A program made the position numbers and the translations under genes. From the NCBI GenBank assembly GCA_028821265.1, contig JAPPGU010000004.1, positions 1-34,370 on the forward strand: a stretch of DNA of 34,370 nt, given 5' to 3'. Origin of the DNA: a bacterium (GTDB lineage: Bacteria; Actinomycetota; Acidimicrobiia; Spongiisociales; Spongiisociaceae). Each line of letters begins with the position of its first letter. The first letter of the stretch is position 1. Positions 14,078 through 21,606 of the stretch are shown one piece after another. The notes below the pieces were generated by a model, which saw only the letters and a program-made list of their open reading frames with translations, did no database searches and was not told the origin of the DNA.

Positions 14078-15164
14078 GAGCTCCGCCTACACCCGACCCC
14101 AGCGGGTCATGGATCCGTCCGTGTACCTGGATGAGGACCTGTTCGACCGCGAGCAGCGCAGCCTGCTGTCGTCCACCTGGCAGTATGCCTGCCATAGGTC
14201 GGAGCTCGGCAGGCCGGGGAGCTACATCACGTTCGAGGTCGCCGGGGAGCCGCTCTTCACGGTCAGCGACCGCGAGGGGGCGATCCGCACCTTCTACAAC
14301 GTCTGCATGCACCGCGGCCATCGCCTGGTACAGGGCAGCGGCGTCCGCCCGAAGCTGGTCTGCCCCTATCACGCGTGGACCTACCGCTTGGACGGGCGCC
14401 TCGACCATGCCCCCCACGCCGAAGGACGTCCCGGATTCGATCCGGATGGAATATGCCTGACCGAGGTTGCGACGGAGGATCTGTGGGGCTTCCTCTTCGT
14501 GAACCTGGACGGCGATGCGCCTCCCATGGAGGCCCTCTATCCCGGCGTTCGAGAGCCGATCCGCGAGTTCCTTCCCTCCATCGGACGGATGAGGCCGATC
14601 GAGCGCCGCTGGTTCACCGCCGAGTCGAACTGGAAGGTGGCGATAGAGAACTACAACGAGTGCTACCACTGCCGGAACGCGCATCCATCCTTCTCCAGGG
14701 GAGTGGTCCTCCCGAAGACCTACACGATCCGGCCTGTCGGACAATCCCTCCAGCACCGCGCCGAGAGTTCTCCCGAGCAGTATTACGAGATCGACCACGA
14801 GGCCTCTCCCCACGCCGCCGACTACCGCGCCTTCTACCTGTGGCCGCTCTTCTCCTTCCAGATCTACCCGGGCCCGGTTCTCAATACCTTCTGCTGGCGG
14901 CCCGAGTCGGTGGATCGGACTCCCTTCTTCCGCGAGTGGTTCAGCCTTGACGGCGAGGACTCACCAACCGTCCGGCAGGTGGCTGACGAGGACGCCCGCA
15001 CGACGGTGGCGGAGGACCTGGCCCTGATGCGGTCGGTGCAGGGTGGTCTTTCGAGCCGGGGTTATCGCCCCGGACCGCTGGTCATCGATCCCGAGATGGG
15101 ACTCAACAGCGAGCACACCGTGGCCGCGATCAAGGCCTGGTACATGGAGGCCATGGGTAGTTAG
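14064..15164 (+). CDS. Rieske non-heme iron oxygenase, alpha subunit, quaternary-amine type
   Basis: This O2-dependent oxygenase is of the group that demethylates or cleaves betaines and carnitine. In the 366-residue product the Rieske [2Fe-2S] ligands are C81-x-H83 and C100-x2-H103 (NVCMHRGH and LVCPYHAW). The mononuclear iron site is ENYNECYHCRNAHPSF with His202 and His207. Glu199 lies three residues before His202, where most Rieske enzymes have the bridging Asp; Glu here is described for carnitine monooxygenase CntA. The GTG at 14064 has GGAAG 7 bp upstream and overlaps rpiR by 14 bp; GTG 14043 or ATG 14109 are alternatives. No reductase component is encoded nearby, so it must use one from elsewhere. 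Confidence 0.87.
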   Translation: MGTTESSAYTRPQRVMDPSVYLDEDLFDREQRSLLSSTWQYACHRSELGRPGSYITFEVAGEPLFTVSDREGAIRTFYNVCMHRGHRLVQGSGVRPKLVCPYHAWTYRLDGRLDHAPHAEGRPGFDPDGICLTEVATEDLWGFLFVNLDGDAPPMEALYPGVREPIREFLPSIGRMRPIERRWFTAESNWKVAIENYNECYHCRNAHPSFSRGVVLPKTYTIRPVGQSLQHRAESSPEQYYEIDHEASPHAADYRAFYLWPLFSFQIYPGPVLNTFCWRPESVDRTPFFREWFSLDGEDSPTVRQVADEDARTTVAEDLALMRSVQGGLSSRGYRPGPLVIDPEMGLNSEHTVAAIKAWYMEAMGS

Positions 15165-15217
15165 TTGTAAGTTTTTCGTCGAAATGGCCGGTGGTACAGA
15201 AACCAGGACTATGTAGC

Positions 15218-15244
15218 TTGCCGACCTCGATTTTCGGGTATGCT
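15218..15244 (+). promoter_or_regulatory. Putative promoter of the corrinoid operon
   Basis: TTGCCG (15218-15223) and TATGCT (15239-15244) resemble -35 and -10 elements with a short 15-bp spacer. The -10 directly abuts the first 17-bp operator at 15245, the same geometry as at the dehydrogenase promoter near 9044. The position is inferred from sequence only. Confidence 0.4.
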
Positions 15245-15279
15245 GTTCCACGATGTAGGACTGTTCCGCATCATGGGAC
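15245..15279 (+). promoter_or_regulatory. Paired 17-bp operator sites in front of the corrinoid operon
   Basis: GTTCCACGATGTAGGAC (15245-15261) and GTTCCGCATCATGGGAC (15263-15279) start 18 bp apart. The second matches the dehydrogenase operator GTTCCGCATCGTGGAAC at 15 of 17 positions, and the first, when inverted, matches it at 14 of 17. They lie 49-83 bp before the corrinoid protein start, right after a -10-like TATGCT, so binding should repress. Matching pairs at two distant promoters imply one regulator for both halves of the island. Confidence 0.6.
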
Positions 15280-15327
15280 AAACACCTGTCGGCTCCCGTT
15301 GTCGGGGGAGGGGTTTTACCTGCTCTC

Positions 15328-16035
15328 ATGGACATGTTCGACGAAGATCTCGACCTCCGCACGCTTCCCGACGACGAGCTCGTCGAGCAGATGCATGACG
15401 ATCTCTATGACGGCCTCGCCGAGGAGATCGACGAGGGGACCCGGATTCTCCTGGAGCGCGGCTGGTCCGCACCGGAGGTCCTGAACGATGCCCTGGTCGA
15501 GGGGATGCGCATCGTCGGTATCGACTTCCGGGACGGCATCCTGTTCGTCCCCGAGGTATTGATGGCGGCCAACGCCATGAAGGCCGGGATGGCCGTGTTG
15601 AGGCCCCTCCTGGCGGAGACCGGTGCCGAGACGGTCGGGAAGGTGGTCATCGGGACGGTCAAGGGAGACATCCACGACATCGGCAAGAACCTGGTGGCCA
15701 TGATGATGGAGGGCGCCGGGTTCGAGGTCATCGACCTGGGCATCAACACCGACGTGGATGAGTTCATCGACGCCATACTGGAGCACCAGCCCGACATCCT
15801 CGGCATGTCGGCACTGCTCACCACCACCATGCCCTACATGAAGGTAGTCATCGACACCCTGTCCAACCGGGGCATGCGGGAGGACTACATCGTCATGGTG
15901 GGTGGCGCTCCCCTGAACGAGGAGTTCGGCCTGGCGGTGGGCGCCGACGCCTACTGCCGGGACGCCGCGGTGGCCGCCGAGACCGCCAAGGACCTGGTGG
16001 CCAGGAAACGGATCCTCATGAGCGAGCAGGTCTGA
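15328..16035 (+). CDS. Corrinoid protein (methyl carrier, MtbC/MttC family)
   Basis: This 235-residue cobalamin-binding protein carries the methyl group between two methyltransferases. It has an N-terminal four-helix cap domain (about 15-95), then a Rossmann B12-binding domain with VKGDIHDIGKNLV, in which Asp114-x-His116-x2-Gly119 supplies the lower axial His to cobalt, followed by IDLGINTD and LGMSALLTTTMPYMK, where the family has the S-x-L motif, and a GGAP loop. The product matches corrinoid partners of MttB-type enzymes in length. It is the first gene of a seven-gene operon reaching 22458 and stands behind paired operators. The MttB homologue at 20067-21605 should methylate it. ATG 15334 is an alternative start. 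Confidence 0.9.
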   Translation: MDMFDEDLDLRTLPDDELVEQMHDDLYDGLAEEIDEGTRILLERGWSAPEVLNDALVEGMRIVGIDFRDGILFVPEVLMAANAMKAGMAVLRPLLAETGAETVGKVVIGTVKGDIHDIGKNLVAMMMEGAGFEVIDLGINTDVDEFIDAILEHQPDILGMSALLTTTMPYMKVVIDTLSNRGMREDYIVMVGGAPLNEEFGLAVGADAYCRDAAVAAETAKDLVARKRILMSEQV

Positions 16036-16036
16036 A

Positions 16037-16699
16037 TTGGTCGCCCGCCACCGGATCTCGAACGGGACCGGGCCGGGAACGCGCGAACGGAACCGGCCGC
16101 CACGGTTGCTGGTACTGGCCTGCGGGGCGCTCGCCTCGGAGATCCTGTACTCCATCAGGCTCAACGGCTGGGACCATGTGTCGCTCGCCTGCCTACCGGC
16201 CCGACTCCACAACACGCCCGACCGGATCGTGCCGGAATTGGAGGCCCGCCTGCGCTCCGACGCGGCTCGGTACGACCGCGTGCTGATCGGCTACGCCGAC
16301 TGCGGAACAGGAGGCCATCTGGATGCGCTCGTGGAGAAGTGGGAGAACGTGGAGCGCCTCCCCGGCGCCCACTGCTACGAGTTCTATGCCACCTCGCCGG
16401 TGTTCCACGAGCTTCACGCAGCGGAGTTGGGCACCTTCTACCTGACCGACTTCCTGACCCGGCACTTCGATCGCCTCGTATGGGAGTTCCTGGGGCTCGA
16501 CCGCTACCCGCAGCTCCGCGACATGTACTTCGGGAACTACCGCAAGCTGGTGTACCTATCCCAGTTCGACCGTCCGGAACTGCGCGCGAAGGCCGAGGAG
16601 GCCGCCCGCAGGCTGGGACTCGAGTACGAGCACCGGCCGGTGGGATTGGGCGAGTTGGCGACGGGCTTGGAGACCTTCGTCTCCTGGCCCGCGGCTTGA
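16037..16699 (+). CDS. DUF1638 domain protein
   Basis: This protein of up to 220 residues belongs to DUF1638, a family without known biochemistry. Recognisable conserved parts are PRLLVLACGALASEIL, ACLPARLHNTPDRIVPELE, VLIGYADCGTGGHLDALV and ERLPGAHCYEFYAT. Conserved Cys residues in LACGA, YADCGTGG and GAHCYEF could bind a metal or a corrinoid. The only open start in position is a TTG one base after the corrinoid gene stop; the first 20 residues are not conserved, and a start inside them is possible. Its place between the corrinoid protein and the pterin methyltransferase fits the known tendency of this family to sit in corrinoid methyltransferase clusters; a role in corrinoid handling is inferred. 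Confidence 0.82.
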   Translation: MVARHRISNGTGPGTRERNRPPRLLVLACGALASEILYSIRLNGWDHVSLACLPARLHNTPDRIVPELEARLRSDAARYDRVLIGYADCGTGGHLDALVEKWENVERLPGAHCYEFYATSPVFHELHAAELGTFYLTDFLTRHFDRLVWEFLGLDRYPQLRDMYFGNYRKLVYLSQFDRPELRAKAEEAARRLGLEYEHRPVGLGELATGLETFVSWPAA

Positions 16700-16733
16700 T
16701 CATGATGGCGGATCGCGCCGGTGGGAGCCGGTC

Positions 16734-17093
16734 ATGACCAGCCGCCGGGGTGTTTCCAGAAACCAGCGTTCGCGTTCCGAGCTGATCGTCATCTACTGGC
16801 GTGACTTACCGGCCCAGGTCACCGCCCGGTCGGGCCGGAACAAGATGGCGGTGGAGCTGCCGCCCCGGTTCCAGAGGGCAATCGACAGGGCGGCGATGGT
16901 GGCCGGAAAGAAGACCTACGACCAGTACATCGAGGAGTGGCGCCGCACCTCCGAGCCCTGCGGGGAGGATGTCGAGGCGGAGGCCGAGGCCGCCGCCGCC
17001 CGGATCGAGAAGGAGTACCCGAAGGATCGCGTGCGGCGCATCGCGTCCAACGGCGGCTTGGAGAAGACCCTCTCCACCGGAGAACCGGCATGA
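16734..17093 (+). CDS. Small PF13769-like protein (so-called virulence factor family)
   Basis: The 119-residue product resembles the family named Virulence_fact, whose name says little about function. The core reads ELIVIYWRDLPAQVTARSG, then VELPPRFQRAIDRAAM and DQYIEEWRR, followed by an Ala/Glu-rich helix and KDRVRRIASN. There is no signal peptide or membrane segment. ATG 16734 has GGGAG 6 bp upstream. Its stop overlaps the pterin methyltransferase start by 4 bp, so the two are translationally coupled. The family is often seen beside methyl-THF methyltransferase and MTHFR genes, as here, which suggests an accessory protein for the methyltransferase. That role is inferred from context. Confidence 0.75.
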   Translation: MTSRRGVSRNQRSRSELIVIYWRDLPAQVTARSGRNKMAVELPPRFQRAIDRAAMVAGKKTYDQYIEEWRRTSEPCGEDVEAEAEAAAARIEKEYPKDRVRRIASNGGLEKTLSTGEPA

Positions 17094-17992
17094 TCCGTAC
17101 CGTGGTCAGTTCCGCCACCCGCGAGGTGGTCATCGGCCCGGATCGGCCCTTCGTGGTGATCGGGGAGCGGATCAACCCGACCGGCCGCAAGTTGCTGGCC
17201 GCCGAGATGAAGGAAGGGGACTACAGCCGGGTGGAGGCCGACGCCCTGGCCCAGGTGGCGGCCGGGGCGCACATGCTGGACGTCAACGCAGGCATCCCGC
17301 TCGCCGACGAGCCCGCCATCCTCGCCGAAGCGATCCAGCTGGTCCAGTCACTGGTCGACGTTCCCATCTCCATCGACTCATCCATCGTGGAGGCTCTCGA
17401 AGCCGGCCTGTCCGTCTACAAGGGCAAGGCGCTGGTCAACTCGGTGACCGGCGAGGAAGAACGCCTCGAGCGGGTCCTTCCCCTGGTGGCCGAGTACGGG
17501 GCGGCCGTGGTGGCAATCTCGAACGACGAGACCGGCATCTCCGAGGATCCGGAGGTGCGCTTCCGGGTGGCGACCAAGATCGTGGAGCGGGCCGCCCGTT
17601 TCGGCATCCCGCCCGAGGACGTGGTGGTGGATCCGCTCGTGATGCCGATCGGCGCTCTCCGATACGCGGGCCGCCAGGTCTTCGACATCCTGGGTCGGCT
17701 CCGGGACGAGCTGGGGGTCAACTCCACCTGCGGGGCGTCCAACATCAGCTTCGGACTACCGAACCGGCACGGCATCAACAGCGCTTTCCTGACCATGGCC
17801 ATCGCCAACGGACTCACCTCGGCCATCACCAACCCCCTCGAGCCGGATATATCGCAGGCCGTCAAGGCGGCGGACGTCCTGATGGGGAACGACCGGGACT
17901 GCGCCAGATGGATCCGGGCCTTCCGGCAACCCTCGGCCGGAGGGCGCGCCCGCCGGCGCAGCGGCCGGCGCCGTACGGCCGCTACTCCATAG
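17090..17992 (+). CDS. Methyltetrahydrofolate:corrinoid methyltransferase (pterin-binding, AcsE/MtgA-like)
   Basis: This 300-residue TIM-barrel enzyme of the pterin-binding (dihydropteroate synthase-like) family moves a methyl group between methylcobamide and THF. Motifs include VVIGERINPTGRKLLAAEM, GAHMLDVNAGIPLADEP, PISIDSS, KALVNSVTGEEERL, VVVDPLVMPIG and the loop NSTCGASNISFGLPNR, where the conserved Asn residues contact the pterin. In this operon it should take methyl from the corrinoid protein and make methyl-THF, which the MetF-like product at the end of the operon can oxidise. The ATG overlaps the upstream stop by 4 bp. The last 20 residues are Arg-rich (GGRARRRSGRRR) and not part of the barrel. 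Confidence 0.9.
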   Translation: MIRTVVSSATREVVIGPDRPFVVIGERINPTGRKLLAAEMKEGDYSRVEADALAQVAAGAHMLDVNAGIPLADEPAILAEAIQLVQSLVDVPISIDSSIVEALEAGLSVYKGKALVNSVTGEEERLERVLPLVAEYGAAVVAISNDETGISEDPEVRFRVATKIVERAARFGIPPEDVVVDPLVMPIGALRYAGRQVFDILGRLRDELGVNSTCGASNISFGLPNRHGINSAFLTMAIANGLTSAITNPLEPDISQAVKAADVLMGNDRDCARWIRAFRQPSAGGRARRRSGRRRTAATP

Positions 17993-18000
17993 GTTCGCCC

Positions 18001-20070
18001 ATGGCTGCTCGGACCCTACAGGTGGTGTTCACCCCCTCCGGAAGGCGGGGCAGGGTCGAGCCGGGTACCACGGTCCTGGACGCAGCCCGTGGTCTCGGGG
18101 TCGATGTGGACTCGGTGTGCGGCGGGCGCGGGCTGTGCGGGCGCTGCCAGGTGACTCTGGGCAGCTCCGCGTCCGAAGGCATAGATTCCGGCGGGCACCG
18201 GCTCTCCCTTCCCGAAGCCCAGGAGGTGGGCTACCGGGGTCGCCGCCCGCTCCGCGCCGGTCACCGCCTGGCCTGCGCGGCCCGCCTCCAGGACGACGCG
18301 GTCATCGACGTCCCGCCCTACAGCCAGGTGCGCCGCCAGGTGGTGCGCAAGCGGGCGGAGGTAGTCGACATTCCGGTGGATCCGGTGGTGCGCCTTCACT
18401 ACCTGGAGGTGGAGCCTCCGGACATGCACCGCCAGGCATCCGACCTGTCCAGGGTGCTGGAGGCCCTGGACCGGCAGTGGGGTATCGCCGGGGTGGAGGT
18501 CGATCATCATGTGCTCCAGGTGCTGCAAGAGGTTCTGCGGGCCGGCCAATGGGCGGTGACCGTGGCCGTTCACGATGGGGACACCGTTACGGGTGTGTGG
18601 CCGGGCTTCCATGACGGCCCCCTCGGAGTGGCCTTCGATGTCGGTTCCACGACGGTGGCCGGCCATCTGTGCGATCTCTCCACGGGCGCGGTGCTCGCCT
18701 CGTCGGGCGTGATGAACCCCCAGATCCGCTACGGAGAGGATCTGATGAGCCGCGTCTCCTACGTGATGATGAACGAGGGGGGCCAGGAAGTCCTCACCTC
18801 GGCGATCCGTTCGACCCTCGATGAAATGGTCGGAGACCTGGTCGAGCAGGTGGGAAGGCCCCGGGACTCGGTGCTGGAGGTCGCCCTGGTCGGCAACCCG
18901 ATCATGCATCACCTGGTCCTCGGCCTCAGCCCCTACCACCTGGGCGTGGCGCCGTTCGCCCTGGCCACCGACGGGGCAGTCCGTATCACCGCCTCGAAGA
19001 TCGGCATGGAGGCGCATCCGGGCGCCAGGCTCTACGTGCTGCCGTGCGTGGCGGGCCATGTCGGCGCCGATGCGGCAGGCGCCATCCTGTCCGAGGGTCC
19101 CCACCGGAGCCCGGCAATCCAGCTGCTCGTGGACGTGGGTACCAATGCGGAGATCGTTCTGGGCAGCGCCGGCCGCCTGCTGGCGGCTTCCAGCCCGACC
19201 GGACCCGCATTCGAAGGCGCGGAGATCAGCTCAGGCCAGCGCGCCGCACCGGGCGCGATCGAGCGGGTGCGGATCGATCGCATGACGCTCGAGCCCCGGT
19301 TCAAAGTGATCGGAGTGGACTTGTGGTCGGACCAGGAGGGCTTCGAGGATGCCGTGGCGGGGACCGGCGTCATCGGCATCTGCGGATCGGGCATCATCGA
19401 GGCGGTGGCCGAGCTGGCGCTCACCGGGGTGGTGTCGGCCGAGGGGCTCATCCGGGACAGCGGTCGTAGCGAGCGGGTCGTCGCTGACGGACGGTCGGCG
19501 GCCTACCTGCTGTACGAGGGGCCGGCGGAGCGGGGTAGCCGCATCATGATCACCCAGAACGACGTAAGGGCCATCCAGCTCGCCAAAGCAGCATTGCAGG
19601 CGGGCGTCAGGCTCCTGATGGACCGCCTGGGAGTGGACCGGGTGGACGAGATCAGGCTGGCCGGCGCCTTCGGCAGCCACATCGATCCCATTTACGCCAT
19701 GGTGCTGGGGATGATCCCCGACTGCGATCCCGATCGGGTCTCCGCGGCGGGCAACGCAGCCGGGACCGGGGCGATGATGGCCTTGCTCAGCGGGTCCGCC
19801 CGGGACGAGATCGAAGCTCTGGTCGGCGAAGTCGAAAAGATCGAGACGGCGGTGGCCGCCGGCTTCCAGCGCCACTTCGTGGAAGCCATGGGGATACCCC
19901 ACGCCACCGTCGCATACGACCATCTCGCCCGTAAGGTGGACCTGTCGGGCATCGTCTCGTCCGGGCCGGCATCCGGCGGCCGCCGTCGCAGGACCCGGAG
20001 GAGAGCGAGCGGGGCGACCGCCCGGCGATCCGGGGCCCTGGTCGGGTCGTGTGGAGAGGAGGACCGATGA
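18001..20070 (+). CDS. Corrinoid reductive activator: 2Fe-2S ferredoxin + ASKHA ATPase (RACo-like, DUF4445)
   Basis: This protein reactivates corrinoid proteins whose cobalt has been oxidised to Co(II), using ATP and an iron-sulfur electron. The 689-residue product has an N-terminal plant-type ferredoxin domain with Cys40-x5-Cys46-x2-Cys49 and Cys92, a linker, and a C-terminal ASKHA fold: phosphate-1 GVAFDVGSTTVAGHL, phosphate-2 LLVDVGTNAEIVLG and adenosine motif LAGAFGSHIDP, plus TGVIGICGSGIIEAV. The ATG at 18001 is 8 bp after the previous gene; the frame is open far upstream but without homology. It overlaps the MttB-like gene by 4 bp. The C-terminal 35 residues are basic (GGRRRRTRRRASG). 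It is the expected repair enzyme for this corrinoid operon. Confidence 0.9.
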   Translation: MAARTLQVVFTPSGRRGRVEPGTTVLDAARGLGVDVDSVCGGRGLCGRCQVTLGSSASEGIDSGGHRLSLPEAQEVGYRGRRPLRAGHRLACAARLQDDAVIDVPPYSQVRRQVVRKRAEVVDIPVDPVVRLHYLEVEPPDMHRQASDLSRVLEALDRQWGIAGVEVDHHVLQVLQEVLRAGQWAVTVAVHDGDTVTGVWPGFHDGPLGVAFDVGSTTVAGHLCDLSTGAVLASSGVMNPQIRYGEDLMSRVSYVMMNEGGQEVLTSAIRSTLDEMVGDLVEQVGRPRDSVLEVALVGNPIMHHLVLGLSPYHLGVAPFALATDGAVRITASKIGMEAHPGARLYVLPCVAGHVGADAAGAILSEGPHRSPAIQLLVDVGTNAEIVLGSAGRLLAASSPTGPAFEGAEISSGQRAAPGAIERVRIDRMTLEPRFKVIGVDLWSDQEGFEDAVAGTGVIGICGSGIIEAVAELALTGVVSAEGLIRDSGRSERVVADGRSAAYLLYEGPAERGSRIMITQNDVRAIQLAKAALQAGVRLLMDRLGVDRVDEIRLAGAFGSHIDPIYAMVLGMIPDCDPDRVSAAGNAAGTGAMMALLSGSARDEIEALVGEVEKIETAVAAGFQRHFVEAMGIPHATVAYDHLARKVDLSGIVSSGPASGGRRRRTRRRASGATARRSGALVGSCGEEDR

Positions 20071-21605
20071 GCGCCCGCAGGAGAAGGAGAGGGGGCGGTA
20101 GGCAGGCGCGCCAGGCCATACGAACCGCCCGGGTCATCGAGCAGCAACCGTTCCTCACCCGCGCCGTGGGCCGCACCGAGGTGCTCTCCGAGGAGGGGAT
20201 GGAACTGATCGAGCACAACGCCGACACCCTCCTCGAGGAGGTCGGGATCGAGATCATGAACTTCCCCGAGGCCCTCGCGATCTACGCCGGCGCGGGTGCC
20301 GACGTGGACGGTACGAGGGTCCGCTTCCCGCGGGGCATGTGCCGGGAGATCATCACCCGATCCGCGCCCGCCTCGTTCGTCCAGCACGCGCGTAACCCGG
20401 CCCGGTCGGTCACCATCGGGGATCCCCACATCGTGTTCGCGCCCGCGTACGGATCCCCGTTCGTGCGGGACGCCGACGCCGGGCGGCGCTACGCCACCAT
20501 CGAGGACTTCAGGAACTTCGCCAAGCTCGTTCACATGAGCCCGGCGCTGCACCATGGCGGCGGAACCCTGTGCGAGCCGGTGGACCTGCCGGTCAACAAG
20601 CGCCACTTCGACATGGTCTACTCCCATGTCGCGTACCACGACAAGCCGTTCATGTCCTCGGTGACCAAGCCCGAGAGGGCCCAGGACTCGGTCGACATAT
20701 GCAAGATCGTGTTCGGAGAGGACTTCGTGCGCGACAACACCGTGCTGATGGGTCTGTGCAATGCCAACTCCCCCCTGACATGGGACTACGCCATGCTCGG
20801 GTCGGCCAAGGTCCTCGCGGAGAACAACCAGTGCGCTCTCATCACGCCGTTCATAATCGCCGGCGCGATGTCGCCCGTGACGGTGGCCGCCGCAGTGACC
20901 CAGACCCTGGCGGAGGCTCTGGCTGCCATCTCCTTCACCCAGCTCGTCCGTCCCGGGGCGCCCGTCATCTTCGGATCCTTCGCCGCCTCGATGTCGATGC
21001 AGAGCGGGGCCCCCACCTTCGGAACCCCGGAGCCGGCCCTGGTGCTCTACGCGGTCGGCCAACTCGCCTCGAGGCTCGGTGTCCCGTTCCGATCCGGCGG
21101 TAACCTGACCGCCTCGAAGATCCCGGACGCCCAGGCCGCCTACGAGAGCGCCACGACCTTCCTGCCCGCTCTGGCGGCGGGCGTCAACTTCGTCCTCCAC
21201 ACGGCAGGGTGGCTTGAGGGCGGCCTGACCATGGGGTACGAGAAGTTCGTTCTCGACGCTGACCAGGCATCGATGATGGCGCGCCTGGTGGGCGGGGTGG
21301 ACTTGAGCGAGAACGGCCAGGCGATGGAGCCGCTCCTGACCAACGGTCCCGGCCAGCACCATCTCGGCACCGCCCACACGATGGCCAATTTCGAGGATGC
21401 CTTCTGGGTGTCGGGCCAGTCCGATGTCGACAGCTTCGAGCAGTGGGAGCTGAACGGGTCGCTGGACTCGGTGAGCAGGGCCAACGCCGAGTGGAAACGC
21501 CTGCTGGCGGAGTACGAGCAGCCGCCCCTGGACGAAGCCGTTCACGAGGAGTTGACCGAGTGGATCGCCGCGCGCAAAGCCTCCTTCCCGGACTCGGACG
21601 TTTGA
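20067..21605 (+). CDS. MttB-family (trimethylamine methyltransferase-like) corrinoid methyltransferase, non-pyrrolysine
   Basis: This is a member of the COG5598 family, which transfers a methyl from a quaternary or tertiary amine to a corrinoid protein. The 512-residue product reads through without an internal stop, so it lacks the pyrrolysine of methanogen MttB and belongs with the homologues that use glycine betaine, proline betaine, carnitine or butyrobetaine (MtgB, MtpB, MtcB, MtyB). Recognisable parts are LTRAVGRTEVLSEEGME, LEEVGIEIMNF, FAPAYGSPFVRD, HHGGGTLCEPVD and GMEPLL-like QAMEPLLTNGPGQHHLG. GAGAGGAGG lies 4 bp before the ATG, which overlaps the activator stop. The N-terminus is Arg-rich (SARRRRRGGGRQARQ). 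The substrate cannot be fixed from sequence. Confidence 0.9.
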   Translation: MSARRRRRGGGRQARQAIRTARVIEQQPFLTRAVGRTEVLSEEGMELIEHNADTLLEEVGIEIMNFPEALAIYAGAGADVDGTRVRFPRGMCREIITRSAPASFVQHARNPARSVTIGDPHIVFAPAYGSPFVRDADAGRRYATIEDFRNFAKLVHMSPALHHGGGTLCEPVDLPVNKRHFDMVYSHVAYHDKPFMSSVTKPERAQDSVDICKIVFGEDFVRDNTVLMGLCNANSPLTWDYAMLGSAKVLAENNQCALITPFIIAGAMSPVTVAAAVTQTLAEALAAISFTQLVRPGAPVIFGSFAASMSMQSGAPTFGTPEPALVLYAVGQLASRLGVPFRSGGNLTASKIPDAQAAYESATTFLPALAAGVNFVLHTAGWLEGGLTMGYEKFVLDADQASMMARLVGGVDLSENGQAMEPLLTNGPGQHHLGTAHTMANFEDAFWVSGQSDVDSFEQWELNGSLDSVSRANAEWKRLLAEYEQPPLDEAVHEELTEWIAARKASFPDSDV

Positions 21606-21606
21606 G

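Noticed and set aside
15165-15327. Cobalamin riboswitch in front of the corrinoid operon
   Set aside because: The leader is only about 160 bp, holds promoter and operator signals, and shows no B12-box-like element.
16801-18000. Long open frame running upstream of the corrinoid activator start
   Set aside because: It lies over the PF13769-like and pterin methyltransferase genes in another frame, is Arg/Pro-rich without homology, and is explained by GC bias. The ferredoxin domain starts at the ATG at 18001.
20067-21605. Pyrrolysine-containing MttB
   Set aside because: No in-frame TAG is present in the gene and no pyrrolysine machinery is visible, so it belongs to the non-pyrrolysine group.
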